Assembly: GCA_033296885.1 (NCBI GenBank)
Contig: MU863891.1
Coordinates: 309,393 to 373,392 of the forward strand
Reading direction: 5' to 3'
From: Triangularia verruculosa
Lineage: Eukaryota > Ascomycota > Sordariomycetes > Sordariales > Podosporaceae
Length of the DNA: 64,000 bases
Shown: in pieces, positions 1-10,523 of the stretch
Layout: every line of letters starts with the position of its first letter
How positions within the stretch are numbered: the stretch's first letter is position 1
Translations under genes and position numbers: made by a program
The notes under the pieces: generated by a model
Told to the model about the DNA's origin: nothing
Databases searched by the model: none
Seen by the model: only the letters and a program-made list of their open reading frames with translations

Positions 1-107
1 CCGACAATCTGCTCAAGGCCTGCAACGAGAATGGCAATGCCTGGGAGTGGGCCTCTTTGGAGATGATGGCTTATCCTAATGAGCTGCTCGGCGAACTTTC
101 CGATTAA
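1..107 (+). CDS. C-terminal exon of a small helical protein, paralogue of the gene at 10524-11231 (partial)
   Basis: The reading frame is open from the window start to TAA at 105-107 and gives the last 34 residues of a protein. They align without gaps to the C-terminal exon of the gene at 10524-11231: both share an N/K-L-x-K-A core, then G-N-x-W-x-W-x-S-L-E, then an L-(L/M)-G-E ending. This is a clear paralogue rather than a chance match, since about half of some 30 positions agree, including both tryptophans. I do not recognise the family. The 5' part lies outside the window. Function is unknown. Confidence 0.75.
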   Translation, partial: DNLLKACNENGNAWEWASLEMMAYPNELLGELSD

Positions 108-1757
108 CCGACATGCTGAAGGCTCTCTGGTGGTCTGGGGTCTTTTTATTTAGTATACCGTTCATGCGGTCTTATGTTGGGCGTTTCGGGGATATCGAGC
201 ATAGCGTTTCTGAGTTCCGGTTAATCGTTTGTGGAGTTTCATTACCTACTCTTGGACTGTTTCCGACTCTTCTGCAGGCATTCTATTCTTTGTGGCTTTG
301 CCAGTCCCCGTGTACCTGTCTACCAATTCAGCCCCGCGGGCAGCACGGCCTTGGCCTGTGATCTCATTGCTCACAGGCGTCACACCGTACCCTTTACTAT
401 ATGCATTTACTGACTTTGATTGACAGACATACTTTAACTGAGTATCAAATCGGTTTTCGAAACGCAAGAATCAAATCGCTTATCTGCGATATTCTCCCCA
501 ACTACCAACTTCTACCACTTCCAACCTTGCACACACTAGGTATGCGCAGTTCCTGAGTACGCCCATAACCTTGCGGAATTTCTATGATTGCCACTCATCT
601 ATCTACTGAGATGTCAGAATCCCGTCCGGCGTCATTCTTCTGCCTAGTGCTGGTCAAGTAAGCGCTAAATGACGGCTGGGAAGGCCAAATTCGCTAATTC
701 CATCATGCACTACTACGCTGAATCGCTTTCAACTGCGTCTATTATCGTAGATATATCTGGTGAAGATTTTTGGATGTCTCACCAGGAGCTGTGAACAGCA
801 AGACACTAGTACTTTGTTTATTTACTCTGTTCAGGGGCTAGATCAGGGATTCAGGGGCTATGTGGAGAAAACATTAGGTAGGAACCGAGTACCCCACAAA
901 GGTACCTAGATAAGCTCATGAAGTTTTGAAAAAGACTTACCCGTTCTCTTTCATCAACGTTCCATTAACGTTCGAGACGCGATGACTTAAGTCGAGTCGC
1001 GTTGTGGTGGTCACCTGGGCAGGCTGCAGCCATGAAAGAATCCTCCAGCCAAAGTGTTTTGCAGCTCCCATGGCTATGTCCAAATCCTTGAGCCTTAGGG
1101 GGGCCAACGATGGCTACTAGCAGGGTAAGGAACCATGGCAAGGTACCTAAGGTACATGTGACGGTATATCAGGCAAGTCACAACATGTACATACCATAAG
1201 CGACTTGTCGTTTTTGGCGGCGAGTTCCGGCTGGGAATGGCATCTGCCGATGTTACACCCACGAAGGAGGACGAGCCCGCGTCTGCCGGAGGCACAGTGG
1301 GTGCAGGACCCTGTAGACTGTTCTCTCTGCACAGGGTGGTTGACATTGGGAATCATGTTATTATTCGCTCAATGACTGTTGGCAGATTGATTGCCTCCCC
1401 TGATGTCCCTGCTGCATGTCGTACCGTGTAACCAATCTTGGTCATCCCTTATTATAGACACAATTCGGCCGCCAGCTTCCAGGTTAATAAAGAGATGCAA
1501 GTGGCCTGCATATGGCATTCCATTTCCCCTCCGACGTGCTGGGTAATCATTTGATGTCTGCTGCGGCTCTGTGGCGTGGACAAAGAACCCTGCTTCATAA
1601 CCGCTGGGGGCCAAAAGCAAACATATACGCCACCAACGGCACCAACAACCCCATTCCTCTTATCAAGACATTAACCCAGCCGGGCTTGAAGGATCCCAAA
1701 CAGAAAGCCCTATCATCACTCACACACGTACTGCACCTATCTCGATTTCCCGGCACT
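108..1757. other. Intergenic, no gene seen
   Basis: About 1.65 kb between the partial gene and the glutathione S-transferase. Only short overlapping frames on both strands, none with a recognisable domain or splice pattern. It presumably holds the promoter of the downstream transferase gene. Confidence 0.6.
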
Positions 1758-2607
1758 ATGGCAAGCACATCGTACCCGCCCAGGCCTATCCGCGTTTGGA
1801 TTACTCGTATGTGCTTCACCATTTCATGACAAACCCCCGCTACCAAACCTGGTGAAGTGCTAAATGCCCTTGCAATCAGCGCCCGGCCCCAACCCGTGGA
1901 AGACTATATTCCTGCTGGAGGAGCTTGGACTCAACTACGAGTTCAAGTCATTCCGGTTTGATGATGTGAAGAAGAAGCCATTCATCGACGTCAATCCGAA
2001 CGGCCGTGTACCCGCCATTCAAGACCCCAACACCGGTCTCACCCTCTGGGAGTCGGGTGCCATCAACCAGTACCTCGTCGAGCAGTATGACAAGGAGAAG
2101 CGGCTCACCTACGACACTCTCATCGAGAAAAACCATTGCAATCAGTATCTGCATTTCCAGATGAGTGGCCAAGGCCCCTACTACGGCCAGTGCGGCTGGT
2201 TCCAGCACCTTCACCCAGAGAAGATCCAGTCTGCCATTGACCGATATGCCAACGAGATCAAGCGCGTCTTGGGTGTTCTCGAGACCATCTTGTCTGCCAA
2301 GCCTGCCGATGCGCAGTGGCTCGTGGGCAACAAGATGACGTACGCCGACATGGCATTCGTGCCGTGGAACTTTCGTCTGGGCGAAGTGCTGTTGCAATCG
2401 TGGGATGACGTGTTTGAGGGAACGCCGCATGTCGGAGCCTGGCATGAGAAGATGGTGGATCTGCCGAGCTGGAAGCGTGCGATGGAGCACCGCGCCAAAC
2501 TGATGGACGAGCAGGGACTACAGTGGAATGGTGTGCCGAAGGGCATCGAGACCTTCACTGAATACGAGGAAAAGATTCAAAAGGGTGAGATCAAATATGA
2601 TGATTAG
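1758..2607 (+). CDS. Glutathione S-transferase, URE2-like
   Basis: Predicted cytosolic glutathione transferase of the fungal URE2/GTT type, which conjugates glutathione or reduces peroxides. Two exons: 1758-1806 and 1880-2607, with a 73-base GT..AG intron (1807-1879; GTATGT donor, branch-like GCTAAAT). Splicing joins a short N-terminal strand (PIRVWIT) to PPGPNPWK, which restores the motif typical of the thioredoxin-fold start in this family; the second exon alone would lack it. The spliced protein is 258 residues, normal for the family. The thioredoxin-like half holds NPNGRVPAIQD and the glutathione-contacting ESGAI stretch (about residues 60-80). The helical C-terminal half holds the MTYADMAF motif near residue 170. 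No defect is seen. The substrate cannot be told from sequence. Confidence 0.9.
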
Positions 2608-2780
2608 GTGATAAACCGGTAGGATCAGGATAGGTACAAATATATGATAGCTCAGGTATGTACCCATATAATCTCGATCAACTGGAAAGAGGCCGTGCAG
2701 GTACTTGAAGACCGTCGAGCGTCAACCCGCCCCCCTCTCTCCCCAAACGCAACATCTCTTCCGGCCCCACGTGTTGCACA

Positions 2781-3358
2781 ATGCGGTCTACCATTCCTCT
2801 CGTCCTCTTCGCAGGGGCAGTTGCTGCCCAAGAAATCCAAACAGTGGTGGACGTTTTCCTTGGCGCCAAAAGAGACAGTCACTACGAGTTCCAAGGCAGC
2901 GTCATCGCCGCCGATGCTGACGCAACGACCTACCTGGTTAGATGCCAGTTCGGCCTTCTGAACATGCCGGGATTCCCGACAACGTCATGCAATACCGCTG
3001 ATCCTGTAAGGAAGACCAACTCATGTTACTCGATGAAAGGCATACTAACATGCACTTCAGCCATGGACGGTAACCGAAGGTCCTTCGACCATGGTGGGCG
3101 TATTGTACACTGCCATCGAGACCGTCACTGCTGTCCTTGACGAGACTTGCAGCATCAAAGACCGCACCGCTGCCATATTGTTCGTACACCTTCACAGGCA
3201 TCTCTGCAGGCACGACAACATCTACTGCATACCCTACTACAATCAGGGGGGAGCTTTTCTACCCGTACCCAATCACCATCACGGCTGGAGCAGAGAAGCT
3301 GCATGTTCCCATCAAGGAGGCGAAGAGGGAAGATTCTGAAGGGGAGAAGGAGTTGTAA
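2781..3358 (+). CDS. Small secreted protein, reading frame broken by one base
   Basis: The frame opens with a signal peptide (MRSTIPLVLFAGAVAAQ). Exon 1 is 2781-3005; a 55-base intron (3006-3060) has a GTAAGG donor, an ACTAAC branch site and a CAG acceptor. Exon 2 then reads in frame to about 3177, through WTVTEGPST and a Cys. There the frame must shift by one base: past an extra T at 3178 or 3179 the next frame continues with CSYTFTGISAGTTTS and ends at TAA 3356-3358. The conceptual product is about 170 residues with few cysteines and no GPI signal. I do not recognise the family; the look is that of a small secreted fungal protein. The break is either a real mutation (making this a pseudogene) or a base-calling error. 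No intron of workable length explains it. Confidence 0.65.
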
Positions 3359-3603
3359 GTAGTGATTTGAAGCTAGCGGAGATATGAGGTGAATGGTTCT
3401 AATGAGTATAGTTGAGGATGTGATGCAATAGATGTCAATTAAAAAGCTCGAATCAGGCTGTGTTTTCTGTTCCGTAGATTTGACAGACATAGCATCGAAA
3501 TCTGCCTGCACGTCCTCCAACAGCAGAAACCATTTCCCATGACTGACAGCCAGGGTCTAGTTAAGACAAGTCGGTACCTACTTGAAGCATAACAAACACC
3601 GGC

Positions 3604-3998
3604 CTACCGAAGCGCAGCCTGCGGCACGCTTTGGACAGCTAGGTCAACTATTCCCTTAGCCGATAGGATAATATCGGCGACGTCGCCTACTCCTTTCCTG
3701 ATCTTGGACACTCTGGAAATTTTCGCACGGCCTTCTTCCACCACCTTCTTATCTGTATTTGTCGTTTGGTCGGGCCATGCTGCTCGGCCGAGATGTTGGC
3801 GTTAGGAGCAACACCTGGGTTGGCATCGAGAACTGTTTCCGACGCTTCAATATATGACATGATAAGCTCTGCATTGTCCGTCAAGGTTGTCGTAGGCGAT
3901 GTTCCACCGTCTCTCGGATACGGAAAGAATAGGGGTCGGTTTCTCTGTGGGCTCGGTCGGCGGTGGTTTGGGTGCGGACAGGGTTGGCAACAAGTCAA
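3604..3998 (-). pseudogene. Relic of an NLR (STAND/NACHT) N-terminal region
   Basis: Leftward frames encode a stretch resembling the N-terminal region found before the NACHT domain of fungal NLR-like proteins. The clearest part is VADIILSAKGIVDLAVQSVP followed by QAAL, which in intact relatives (from memory of the family) continues as PWAGVC. Here the tryptophan codon position reads TAG (3604-3606). Upstream the frame must change near 3742-3752 to connect ISAEQHGPTKRQIQI with VVEEGRAKIS. No NACHT ATPase or repeat domain follows. The 5' end merges into the AAGTC-rich repeat at 3989-4414. So this is a broken fragment: two lesions, and only the first ~130 residues left. The family assignment is inference from a short conserved core. 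Confidence 0.5.
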
Positions 3999-4414
3999 GT
4001 TAAGTCAAGTCAGGCCTCGATTTGACTTACTTGCCGTATTTTGAACCTGACTTACTTGAAGCTATACCCGGACTTGACTTAACTTGATAACTTGACAAGT
4101 CTGGAGGTCTCTAATAATAGTAATCCCGGCCCGATTTTTAAGCCTACCCAGCCCTAGGCCCCGGCCCTGGACTACCTACCCACGTAACCTACCACGTAAC
4201 CTACCACGTAACCTCCCGAGTCCCCGCGTAAGGCCTAACCACTAAGGCCAATTATCACTAATTATTACCGGAATATATGGGCTAATATATAGAGCCATTA
4301 CTTATAAGTCGGCAAGTTAAGTTAATAGGAAGATTTGCCTTGACTTAGCCGTATTTTACCCCAGCTTGACTTACTTACTTGACTTGACTTGCCTCTCAAG
4401 TCAAGTCATGAGCG
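3989..4414. repeat. Non-coding AAGTC-rich element with inverted ends
   Basis: The left end carries AAGTCAAGTTAAGTCAAGTC (3992-4011) and the right end the inverse, runs of CTTGACTTACTT and GACTTGACTTGCC (4366-4393), followed by CAAGTCAAGTCATG. The ends can pair as an imperfect stem. Inside, GACTTAC/GCCGTATTTT occurs twice (near 4025 and 4343), and the middle is A+T-rich with runs of TATATA. No coding frame is present. It looks like a short non-autonomous repeat or a degenerate satellite inserted beside the NLR relic. I saw no other copy in the window. Confidence 0.45.
4175..4215. repeat. 12-base tandem repeat, about three copies
   Basis: The unit CCTACCACGTAA repeats head to tail, the first copy with one extra C, inside the AAGTC-rich element. 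Confidence 0.8.
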
Positions 4415-4549
4415 GGGAAAGGGCCTGACAGCCCTCCTGAACACCGCGCATTGTTTTGGGAAACGCATTCCAAACGCCACCTCACAACCTAGTCATGTAG
4501 AACTCCTGCGAACTTCCTCCCGAGAAACGAAATCCTATCCACACAGAAC

Positions 4550-7075
4550 ATGCCTCGAAGCCGCCCTAAGAGGAGACCGTCAGAGACTGTCGGGCAGACC
4601 AAAACAAGTGTGAGCATCACTTACCTACCTAGCTTCCCCCGACCTCAAAGATGGGTATTATCAAGTATATATAGCACTCAACTGACAACAAGGGTACAGA
4701 AACAGTCGTGCCCAATTTGCCAGAAAATCATACTTGCTTTCACACCTCCTTCCAAGGCCCCGGTCGAAAACCATGATGAGCCATACGTAGGGTCGGTTCA
4801 AGGGGTCCACAACGGGGTTCACTTGGGCGATAAAGGCGACAAGAACTTCAAAAAGGAGGAGATGCCCGCAACCGATGAGAATGGTGAGGGGGTTAGTGGG
4901 TATGACAGCGATGAGGACTCGTACCAAGAAGTACATACGGAGGTGTTAGGAACCTGGAAAAAGGTCATGGTGGACTCGAAATGCCAACGACATAAAGAGA
5001 TATTGCTCAGCAGAAGAAATTGGATGTGGGCTAGAGGGCCGAAGCCGACCCAGGACTTGCAAAAAATATCCATTTCTCTAGTCCATTGGCTGTATGCTGG
5101 CAATAGCTATCGCCAACTATCGGTCGAATGGGCTGAAGGCCAGAAACCGCGTTCGGTCACCAAGCCTCTTCTTCTCCTCCCTTCTCAATCGAGCGACAAT
5201 CTGGAAAGATACGGAAGACCCATACACGCACACTGGATCGATTCTAGTTTATTCCGACAATGGAAAACTGACTGTGATCGCTTTCATCCGAATTGCACAA
5301 GTTCTAGCTCGGTCCCATCGGCTCTTGTTCACATTCGCCCCTCATGGTTAGTCGATATCGTGCGCCAATGCATTATTCCGGCGCAACCGTCATATAAATA
5401 CGTTTGCCTTAGCTATGTTTGGGGAGGACAGCAATTTACTACCCAGCTGGGTAATCTTAGGAAGCTTCAACAACGAAATTCACTATCGTCAGTCCCTATA
5501 GCAAAAACAATCACCGATGCAATAGCTATAGTTAGAATGGCTGGTGAACGATATCTTTGGGTAGATGCGTTATGTATTGTCCAAGACGACGATAAGCATA
5601 AACAGCAAGATGTTCAGAGCATGTCTGGAATATACGCCAATGCCAGTTTCACAATAATCGTGCAGAGCTCTACCAGCGCGGACAGTGGTATTTGCGGCCT
5701 TTACGGAATATCACACCGACGAGAGATACAGCAGGATACTTGGTACCTCGGACCATCTGCAACTCTTATCAGTGGTACCGTGAATGAATCTTGGAGAGAA
5801 TATCATTCTGGTTCTTGGGGAAAAAGAGGGTGGACTTTCCAGGAAGAACTGTTCTCAAAAAGACAATTGATACTCGGCAAACTTGCGCCAGTTGAGTGGC
5901 GTTGTATGTCTGCTTGGTGGTACGAAGATATTCAATTGCCCAGCAGGATGATAAGGATGCACAGACAATTATCTCGGGTCAAGCAATCTATTCAACAGTT
6001 TCACGATATTCTTCCCAATATCTCCGCCCTAAAAGCCGTCATCGATAAATATGGCTCGCGACATTTCACCCTCCCAGAGGACTCCCTAAGGGCATTTTCT
6101 GGTATCGCCACCGCGCTTTCTTCATTTCATGCAGGTTTCATTTCTGGGCTCCCAAGGGACTTCTTCTATGCTGCAATTTTGTGGGTGCCAGGTTCGCAGC
6201 ACACTCCCCTTCGTTGGCCAGAAGGGATGCCAAAAGAATCTTGTGTTCCAAGTTGGAGTTGGGCCGCCTGGCAAGCTCGGCCGCATCTTTCCGCCTGGTT
6301 GTTAGCGGATACGTACAATTACGAAACAGCAGTCGCCTTAGAGAGTGCCTCTCCTGTAGTCCAATGGAGCTACCATACTACAATGGGAGGCCCGGGGGTT
6401 GTGATTAAAGACAGATACCATGCCTTAAAAGAACAGTATTTTGACTCAGATACTGTTCCGTGCCCCCCCGGATGGTCACGCACGCCAGTACTGGGTTGTG
6501 ACTCGAATCAGACTCTCGAACGCACCCGGAGGACGAAATGGCTATATAGTTACTCTGATGGGCACAAGTCACTGCAAGGACTTTGCCACCCAGTTCCACT
6601 GAAGGGCGATGAGGATGTCGGAGCCCCAGGTATGATCATAGCTCCTTGGGTTTCTTGCACAACTCGGTCTGGCGTCCTAATTGACGCAGAACAAATTTCT
6701 CCGGAGAAGGACGGGTCGTTTAGATTTCTGCGGGACTCAACAGGCACCTGGGCTGGCATATTGGAGTTGAATCCACATCCACTTCTACCAGCTCATGGAT
6801 GGCCCACAGCATCGGGGGGGTCTATGAGAGGACGGTCGCTGACTTTGTTAGAGGTGGCTAAGGGGGAGTCTTTGGAACCTCTCGAATTACGTCTCGCGTG
6901 TATGGATGAGGCAGACCATCCCGAAAGGCCCCGGGGAACACCTTGGTACAAGTACTACTACGTAATGTGGGTAGTGTGGCGGGACGGGATTGCCTACAGG
7001 AGAGGACTGGGGAGAGTAGTCGAGAGCATCTGGGAAGCGCTGGAAAAGAAGCAGGTCCATTTGATGTTGGGGTAG
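4550..7075 (+). CDS. HET-domain protein (heterokaryon incompatibility type)
   Basis: One long frame of 841 residues. The HET domain runs from about residue 285 to 430: YKYVCLSYVWGG, then TITDAIAIVRM, LWVDALCIVQDD, and MSGIYANASFTI, the ordered motifs of the family. A WTFQEELFSKR block follows near 430, also usual for HET proteins. Such proteins act in non-self recognition between hyphae and trigger cell death; the HET domain is related to TIR folds. A CPICQKI motif lies N-terminal. A 90-base in-frame segment (4610-4699) has a GTGAGC donor, a CTGAC branch and a CAG acceptor, so the true protein may be 811 residues; the frame is open either way. The start ATG 4550 gives a basic N terminus. A second HET gene follows about 650 bases downstream. 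Confidence 0.9.
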   Translation: MPRSRPKRRPSETVGQTKTSVSITYLPSFPRPQRWVLSSIYSTQLTTRVQKQSCPICQKIILAFTPPSKAPVENHDEPYVGSVQGVHNGVHLGDKGDKNFKKEEMPATDENGEGVSGYDSDEDSYQEVHTEVLGTWKKVMVDSKCQRHKEILLSRRNWMWARGPKPTQDLQKISISLVHWLYAGNSYRQLSVEWAEGQKPRSVTKPLLLLPSQSSDNLERYGRPIHAHWIDSSLFRQWKTDCDRFHPNCTSSSSVPSALVHIRPSWLVDIVRQCIIPAQPSYKYVCLSYVWGGQQFTTQLGNLRKLQQRNSLSSVPIAKTITDAIAIVRMAGERYLWVDALCIVQDDDKHKQQDVQSMSGIYANASFTIIVQSSTSADSGICGLYGISHRREIQQDTWYLGPSATLISGTVNESWREYHSGSWGKRGWTFQEELFSKRQLILGKLAPVEWRCMSAWWYEDIQLPSRMIRMHRQLSRVKQSIQQFHDILPNISALKAVIDKYGSRHFTLPEDSLRAFSGIATALSSFHAGFISGLPRDFFYAAILWVPGSQHTPLRWPEGMPKESCVPSWSWAAWQARPHLSAWLLADTYNYETAVALESASPVVQWSYHTTMGGPGVVIKDRYHALKEQYFDSDTVPCPPGWSRTPVLGCDSNQTLERTRRTKWLYSYSDGHKSLQGLCHPVPLKGDEDVGAPGMIIAPWVSCTTRSGVLIDAEQISPEKDGSFRFLRDSTGTWAGILELNPHPLLPAHGWPTASGGSMRGRSLTLLEVAKGESLEPLELRLACMDEADHPERPRGTPWYKYYYVMWVVWRDGIAYRRGLGRVVESIWEALEKKQVHLMLG

Positions 7076-7724
7076 GAGACTGTTGTTTTGGCTTGAGCAC
7101 ATCCGTTTTGTTGCCGCAGAACGCGTTTTCTTTCGTTTATCGGGAGTTCCAGCAGTACTATAAATAGCTTTCATCGATGCTTGAATCATAGGTATTATTA
7201 ACTCTCGCCTCTCATTCGTGACAGGCATTCAAGGCCTTGTTTTCTCCTTGTCACTCCCCGCAGCTTCCATCGACTCAGTGGCCCACAGTACTCATGTGCC
7301 TGCCATACCTCAACTAGGTACGTAACACCTTCCTGGCCACATTCGTTCGCACACCTCCTCTAGGTGCTTTCTGCAAATGATTGCATTTTGTCGCCCACCG
7401 TGGGCCAATTGTTAGTTGAAGTGTGTATGCGGGCGTTCAGCTATTGAAGCCACGGAGCATCAGCTGCTTACTTTATAGAGCGCACTTACCTTTTTTCAGG
7501 AACTGATTTGTATATGGCGCTCTGATAATCCAGCAATGCAATTGGGCGCCTGGTCTCATGTCGGAATTCGGGTAGAGAAGGTGACGATGCTGGGATCTCT
7601 TCTTTTCCTCCCAACAAGAAAAGCTTCGAACAACCAACAGACAGTTCCACCACCTGACTGGATACAACACTGAGAATACCTTACAGCGAAAGTCCCATTA
7701 TAAGCAGCGCAGCCCAATTATACA
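7076..7724. other. Intergenic between the two HET genes, nothing seen
   Basis: About 650 bases with no recognisable frame, repeat or RNA. It should contain the 3' end of the first HET transcript and the promoter of the second. Confidence 0.6.
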
Positions 7725-9652
7725 ATGTCTTCCACGATGCCACGCTTCAGCTATGCAGATTCAGTTCTTCCGAATTCCAACACGCATTTTCGTCTGCTCA
7801 CTCCGGTCTCCACCCATAGTCAGACCATTCGTCTAAGATTGTAATCGACATCTCCTGCCACGCTATCGACACGTCCACTCCCTACAAAGCCCTCTCGTAC
7901 ACCTGGGGATCGGGGAACGAGCGTTGCGAAGTACCGCTATCTGGTCGGGTCTTCGAAGTCACGCTATCACTGAGCATAGCCCTCCGCGCCCTGCGGGGAG
8001 TAGATGATTCCCTCACACTATGGATCGATCAGGTCTGTATCAACCAGCCTGACGACGAGGAAAGGTCTTCTCAAGTTTCACTCATGGGTCACATCTACAG
8101 CCGGGCCGAGGAGGTTCTCGTCTGGCTCGGCCCTGAAGCAGACGACTCGAACGAGGTGATGGACCTCTGGCAGACTGTTGGGGAAAAGGCGCAGGAGCTG
8201 CGAATGGGCGATTACTATACCAGGGAGAGCATGGCCCTTCTGCATCCTATTCTGTGGAACAAGAATCCGGAAGACAAAACGACCAGAAAGTTCCAAGGGC
8301 TGATAAAATCGTCGCTGCCACTGTTCGGACAACGCCTCGGCGCTGTCGTAGCATGGTTTAGCCGTGCTTGGTTCAGCAGAGTGTGGATAGTGCAAGAGTT
8401 CGCGCTGGGAACACGGCCAGTTTTCGTCTGCGGAGAAAAAAGAGTAGAACCGGAGTTCGTATACTTTTCTATGCACATTTACCTGGCTCTTGGCAGTCGG
8501 ATACTGGATCATGGTGAGAGAGACGAGATGAAGCGGTTGATGGGCATCTTGTATACCCTACCTCCGGTTCCTTTCTGGGCAGCCCGTAAAGGGAGGCAGG
8601 ACTTTGTTGCCAAAAAAGGCGACGGGCATACACTATACGACTTGCTCCGCCTCTTGTACGTCGAGCACGGCATGGACGCGACCGATTATAGGGATAGAAT
8701 CTTCGCTCTTTCTGGTGTGGCCGTTGATTGGAACGGGCTTAAACTGCGCGTGGACTACACAAAAGAATCCGACATTGACCAGGTGCTTCTCAGAACCGCT
8801 CGAGCACTAATCAACTCCGGGCAGCTCAAGGTGTTATCCCTTGCGCAATTCAAAAACAATGGAGGGAGATTTATGAAAGATGTGGAGAGCTTGCCCAGCT
8901 GGGTTTCGGACTGGCGCTCATATCTGTCCCCATCATTTAGCCCGAGGGTTAACGAGAAGCTCGGTGAACACCCTCACTTCTCAGCGTCCCACAATTCGGA
9001 GCCCATGCCCTTCATCACGGGTGAAGACGAAAACATCCTAGGAATCCACGGCCGCACTGTCGACATCATCGAAGAGATCGGGAATTACTGGACCGAGACT
9101 GTCGCTCGCAGTGAGGCATCCCGACTTGCTCACTTAGTGACAATTGAAGCCTTTTGCTCACGTTCAGCTTCGCTCAACCATCCTATTTATACAACCCCTG
9201 AGAGGCGAGCTGAGGCTGTGTGGCGTGTTGCGATCGGAGATCTCTTCTCAACCGGCGCCGGACGCTTTAGAGCATCGGGATCCGTGAGCGATGACTACAA
9301 GCTTTGCATTGGGAACTCACGGTACTGGGAAATAATGGGGGACTCGAAAGATGGTCGATATCGTGCGCATTTCTCTTCAGAGAGAAACGGTTCACACTAC
9401 AGCGGGTCTATGGATTATATGGTGGAAAAGCGGCCTTTCCTGACCAGGAAAGGGTACGTGGGAATGGGCACTGAAAATATTGGGAAAGGCGACATTGTTG
9501 TTATTTTTGCAGGAGCCGAAATACCTCATGTCATACGCCCACACTCTAATGATGGTACCTATGAGTACCTGGGCGAGGCATACTGCGACGGCGTTATGGA
9601 CGGGGAGTTTTGGACTGAGGATGGTTCTCTTGAAGCGTATAGAATACGGTAG
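7725..9652 (+). CDS. HET-domain protein with an apparent frame break near its start
   Basis: The main open part starts at ATG 8084 and runs 522 residues, but the HET domain clearly begins before it in the same frame: YKALSYTWGSGN near 7880 and LWIDQVCINQPDDEE near 8020, up to a TAG at 7817. The natural N terminus (MSSTMPRFSYADS, HFRLL, QTIRL) lies in a different frame from ATG 7725 to TAA 7842. The two frames meet at about 7833, so one base appears to be missing. A 74-base intron (7764-7837) with a weak GTTCTT donor could also join them but would remove the HFRLL segment. Later motifs are intact: HIYSRAEEVLVWLG, FSRAWFSRVWIVQEFALG, DRIFALSG, and a C-terminal GDIVVIF...YLGEAYCDGVMDGE typical of this HET subfamily. 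Role as in the preceding gene. Confidence 0.8.
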
Positions 9653-10523
9653 ATGTGCTCCAGTTAGACGGCGACGTATGACTCTCAAGCTGCCAACGAA
9701 CTGGGTTATCATCTGGCAGACACCATCCTGAGGTTTTGAGTTGAATCAGTCACAATATCAAATAACTCTATTTAAGATATGGGATTTATACTAGTCACAC
9801 GGAAACTTATACTCACTCTCTTAAACAAAGATGAGATAGCACCTTGAGATTAGCATTGGGTTGGCAGTCACCGCTTCCATCCATGAATGGGACGCTAGTC
9901 ACACCGTGACGAACAGTCTTATCATCACTCCCTCAACAAACATGATCTGACGTCTCAAAACCAGTCACCAGGGTACCCGCAACGGAAAAGAGCAAAGGCT
10001 TGCCCCGCAACAGCCCCATATATGTCTTCAGATAGATCGCTCTTTCCTTCCTCGTCGAGTGTTCATCTGAATTCCTCGCCGGCCAAATGATCATTAAGTG
10101 GGTCTCGTCGATGCTGTCGTCGACGGCGACGCAATGTGCTGCCCACAACTCCTAGATATAAATTCTTCCAACTTCCACAGCTTCAAATTTTCTCTTTCTC
10201 CCAAACTCACTACTCAAGTCGTCGACCATCAAACAACTCTCTGCGACTTTGCAACTCCAACACCATAAGAGCCTCACACCATCCTTTTTTCATTTCCAAC
10301 AATAACAGTAAGTACACTCCCATTTTTCCTATTATCCCTATCATTGTTTCGAAACTATTATCAAGCATCTATTTTGGCCCCAAATTTCCATTTGACAAAG
10401 TACCTGATTCAAAGTCGAAGCATGGGTTCTTTACTAAGCCCTGAAAACATACACCAATATTCCTCTTAATTTCACAGAGTTTTTAACGATTTTTCTAACA
10501 AGATTAAGTCCAAACAGCAAAAC
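9653..10523. other. Intergenic with a likely 5'-leader intron
   Basis: No coding gene seen. A GTAAGT donor at 10308 and a TTTCACAG acceptor ending at 10477 could define a 170-base intron in the 5' leader of the gene starting at 10524. Confidence 0.45.

Noticed and set aside
1948..2490. 180-codon leftward open frame
   Set aside because: Antisense to the glutathione S-transferase exon; no domain.
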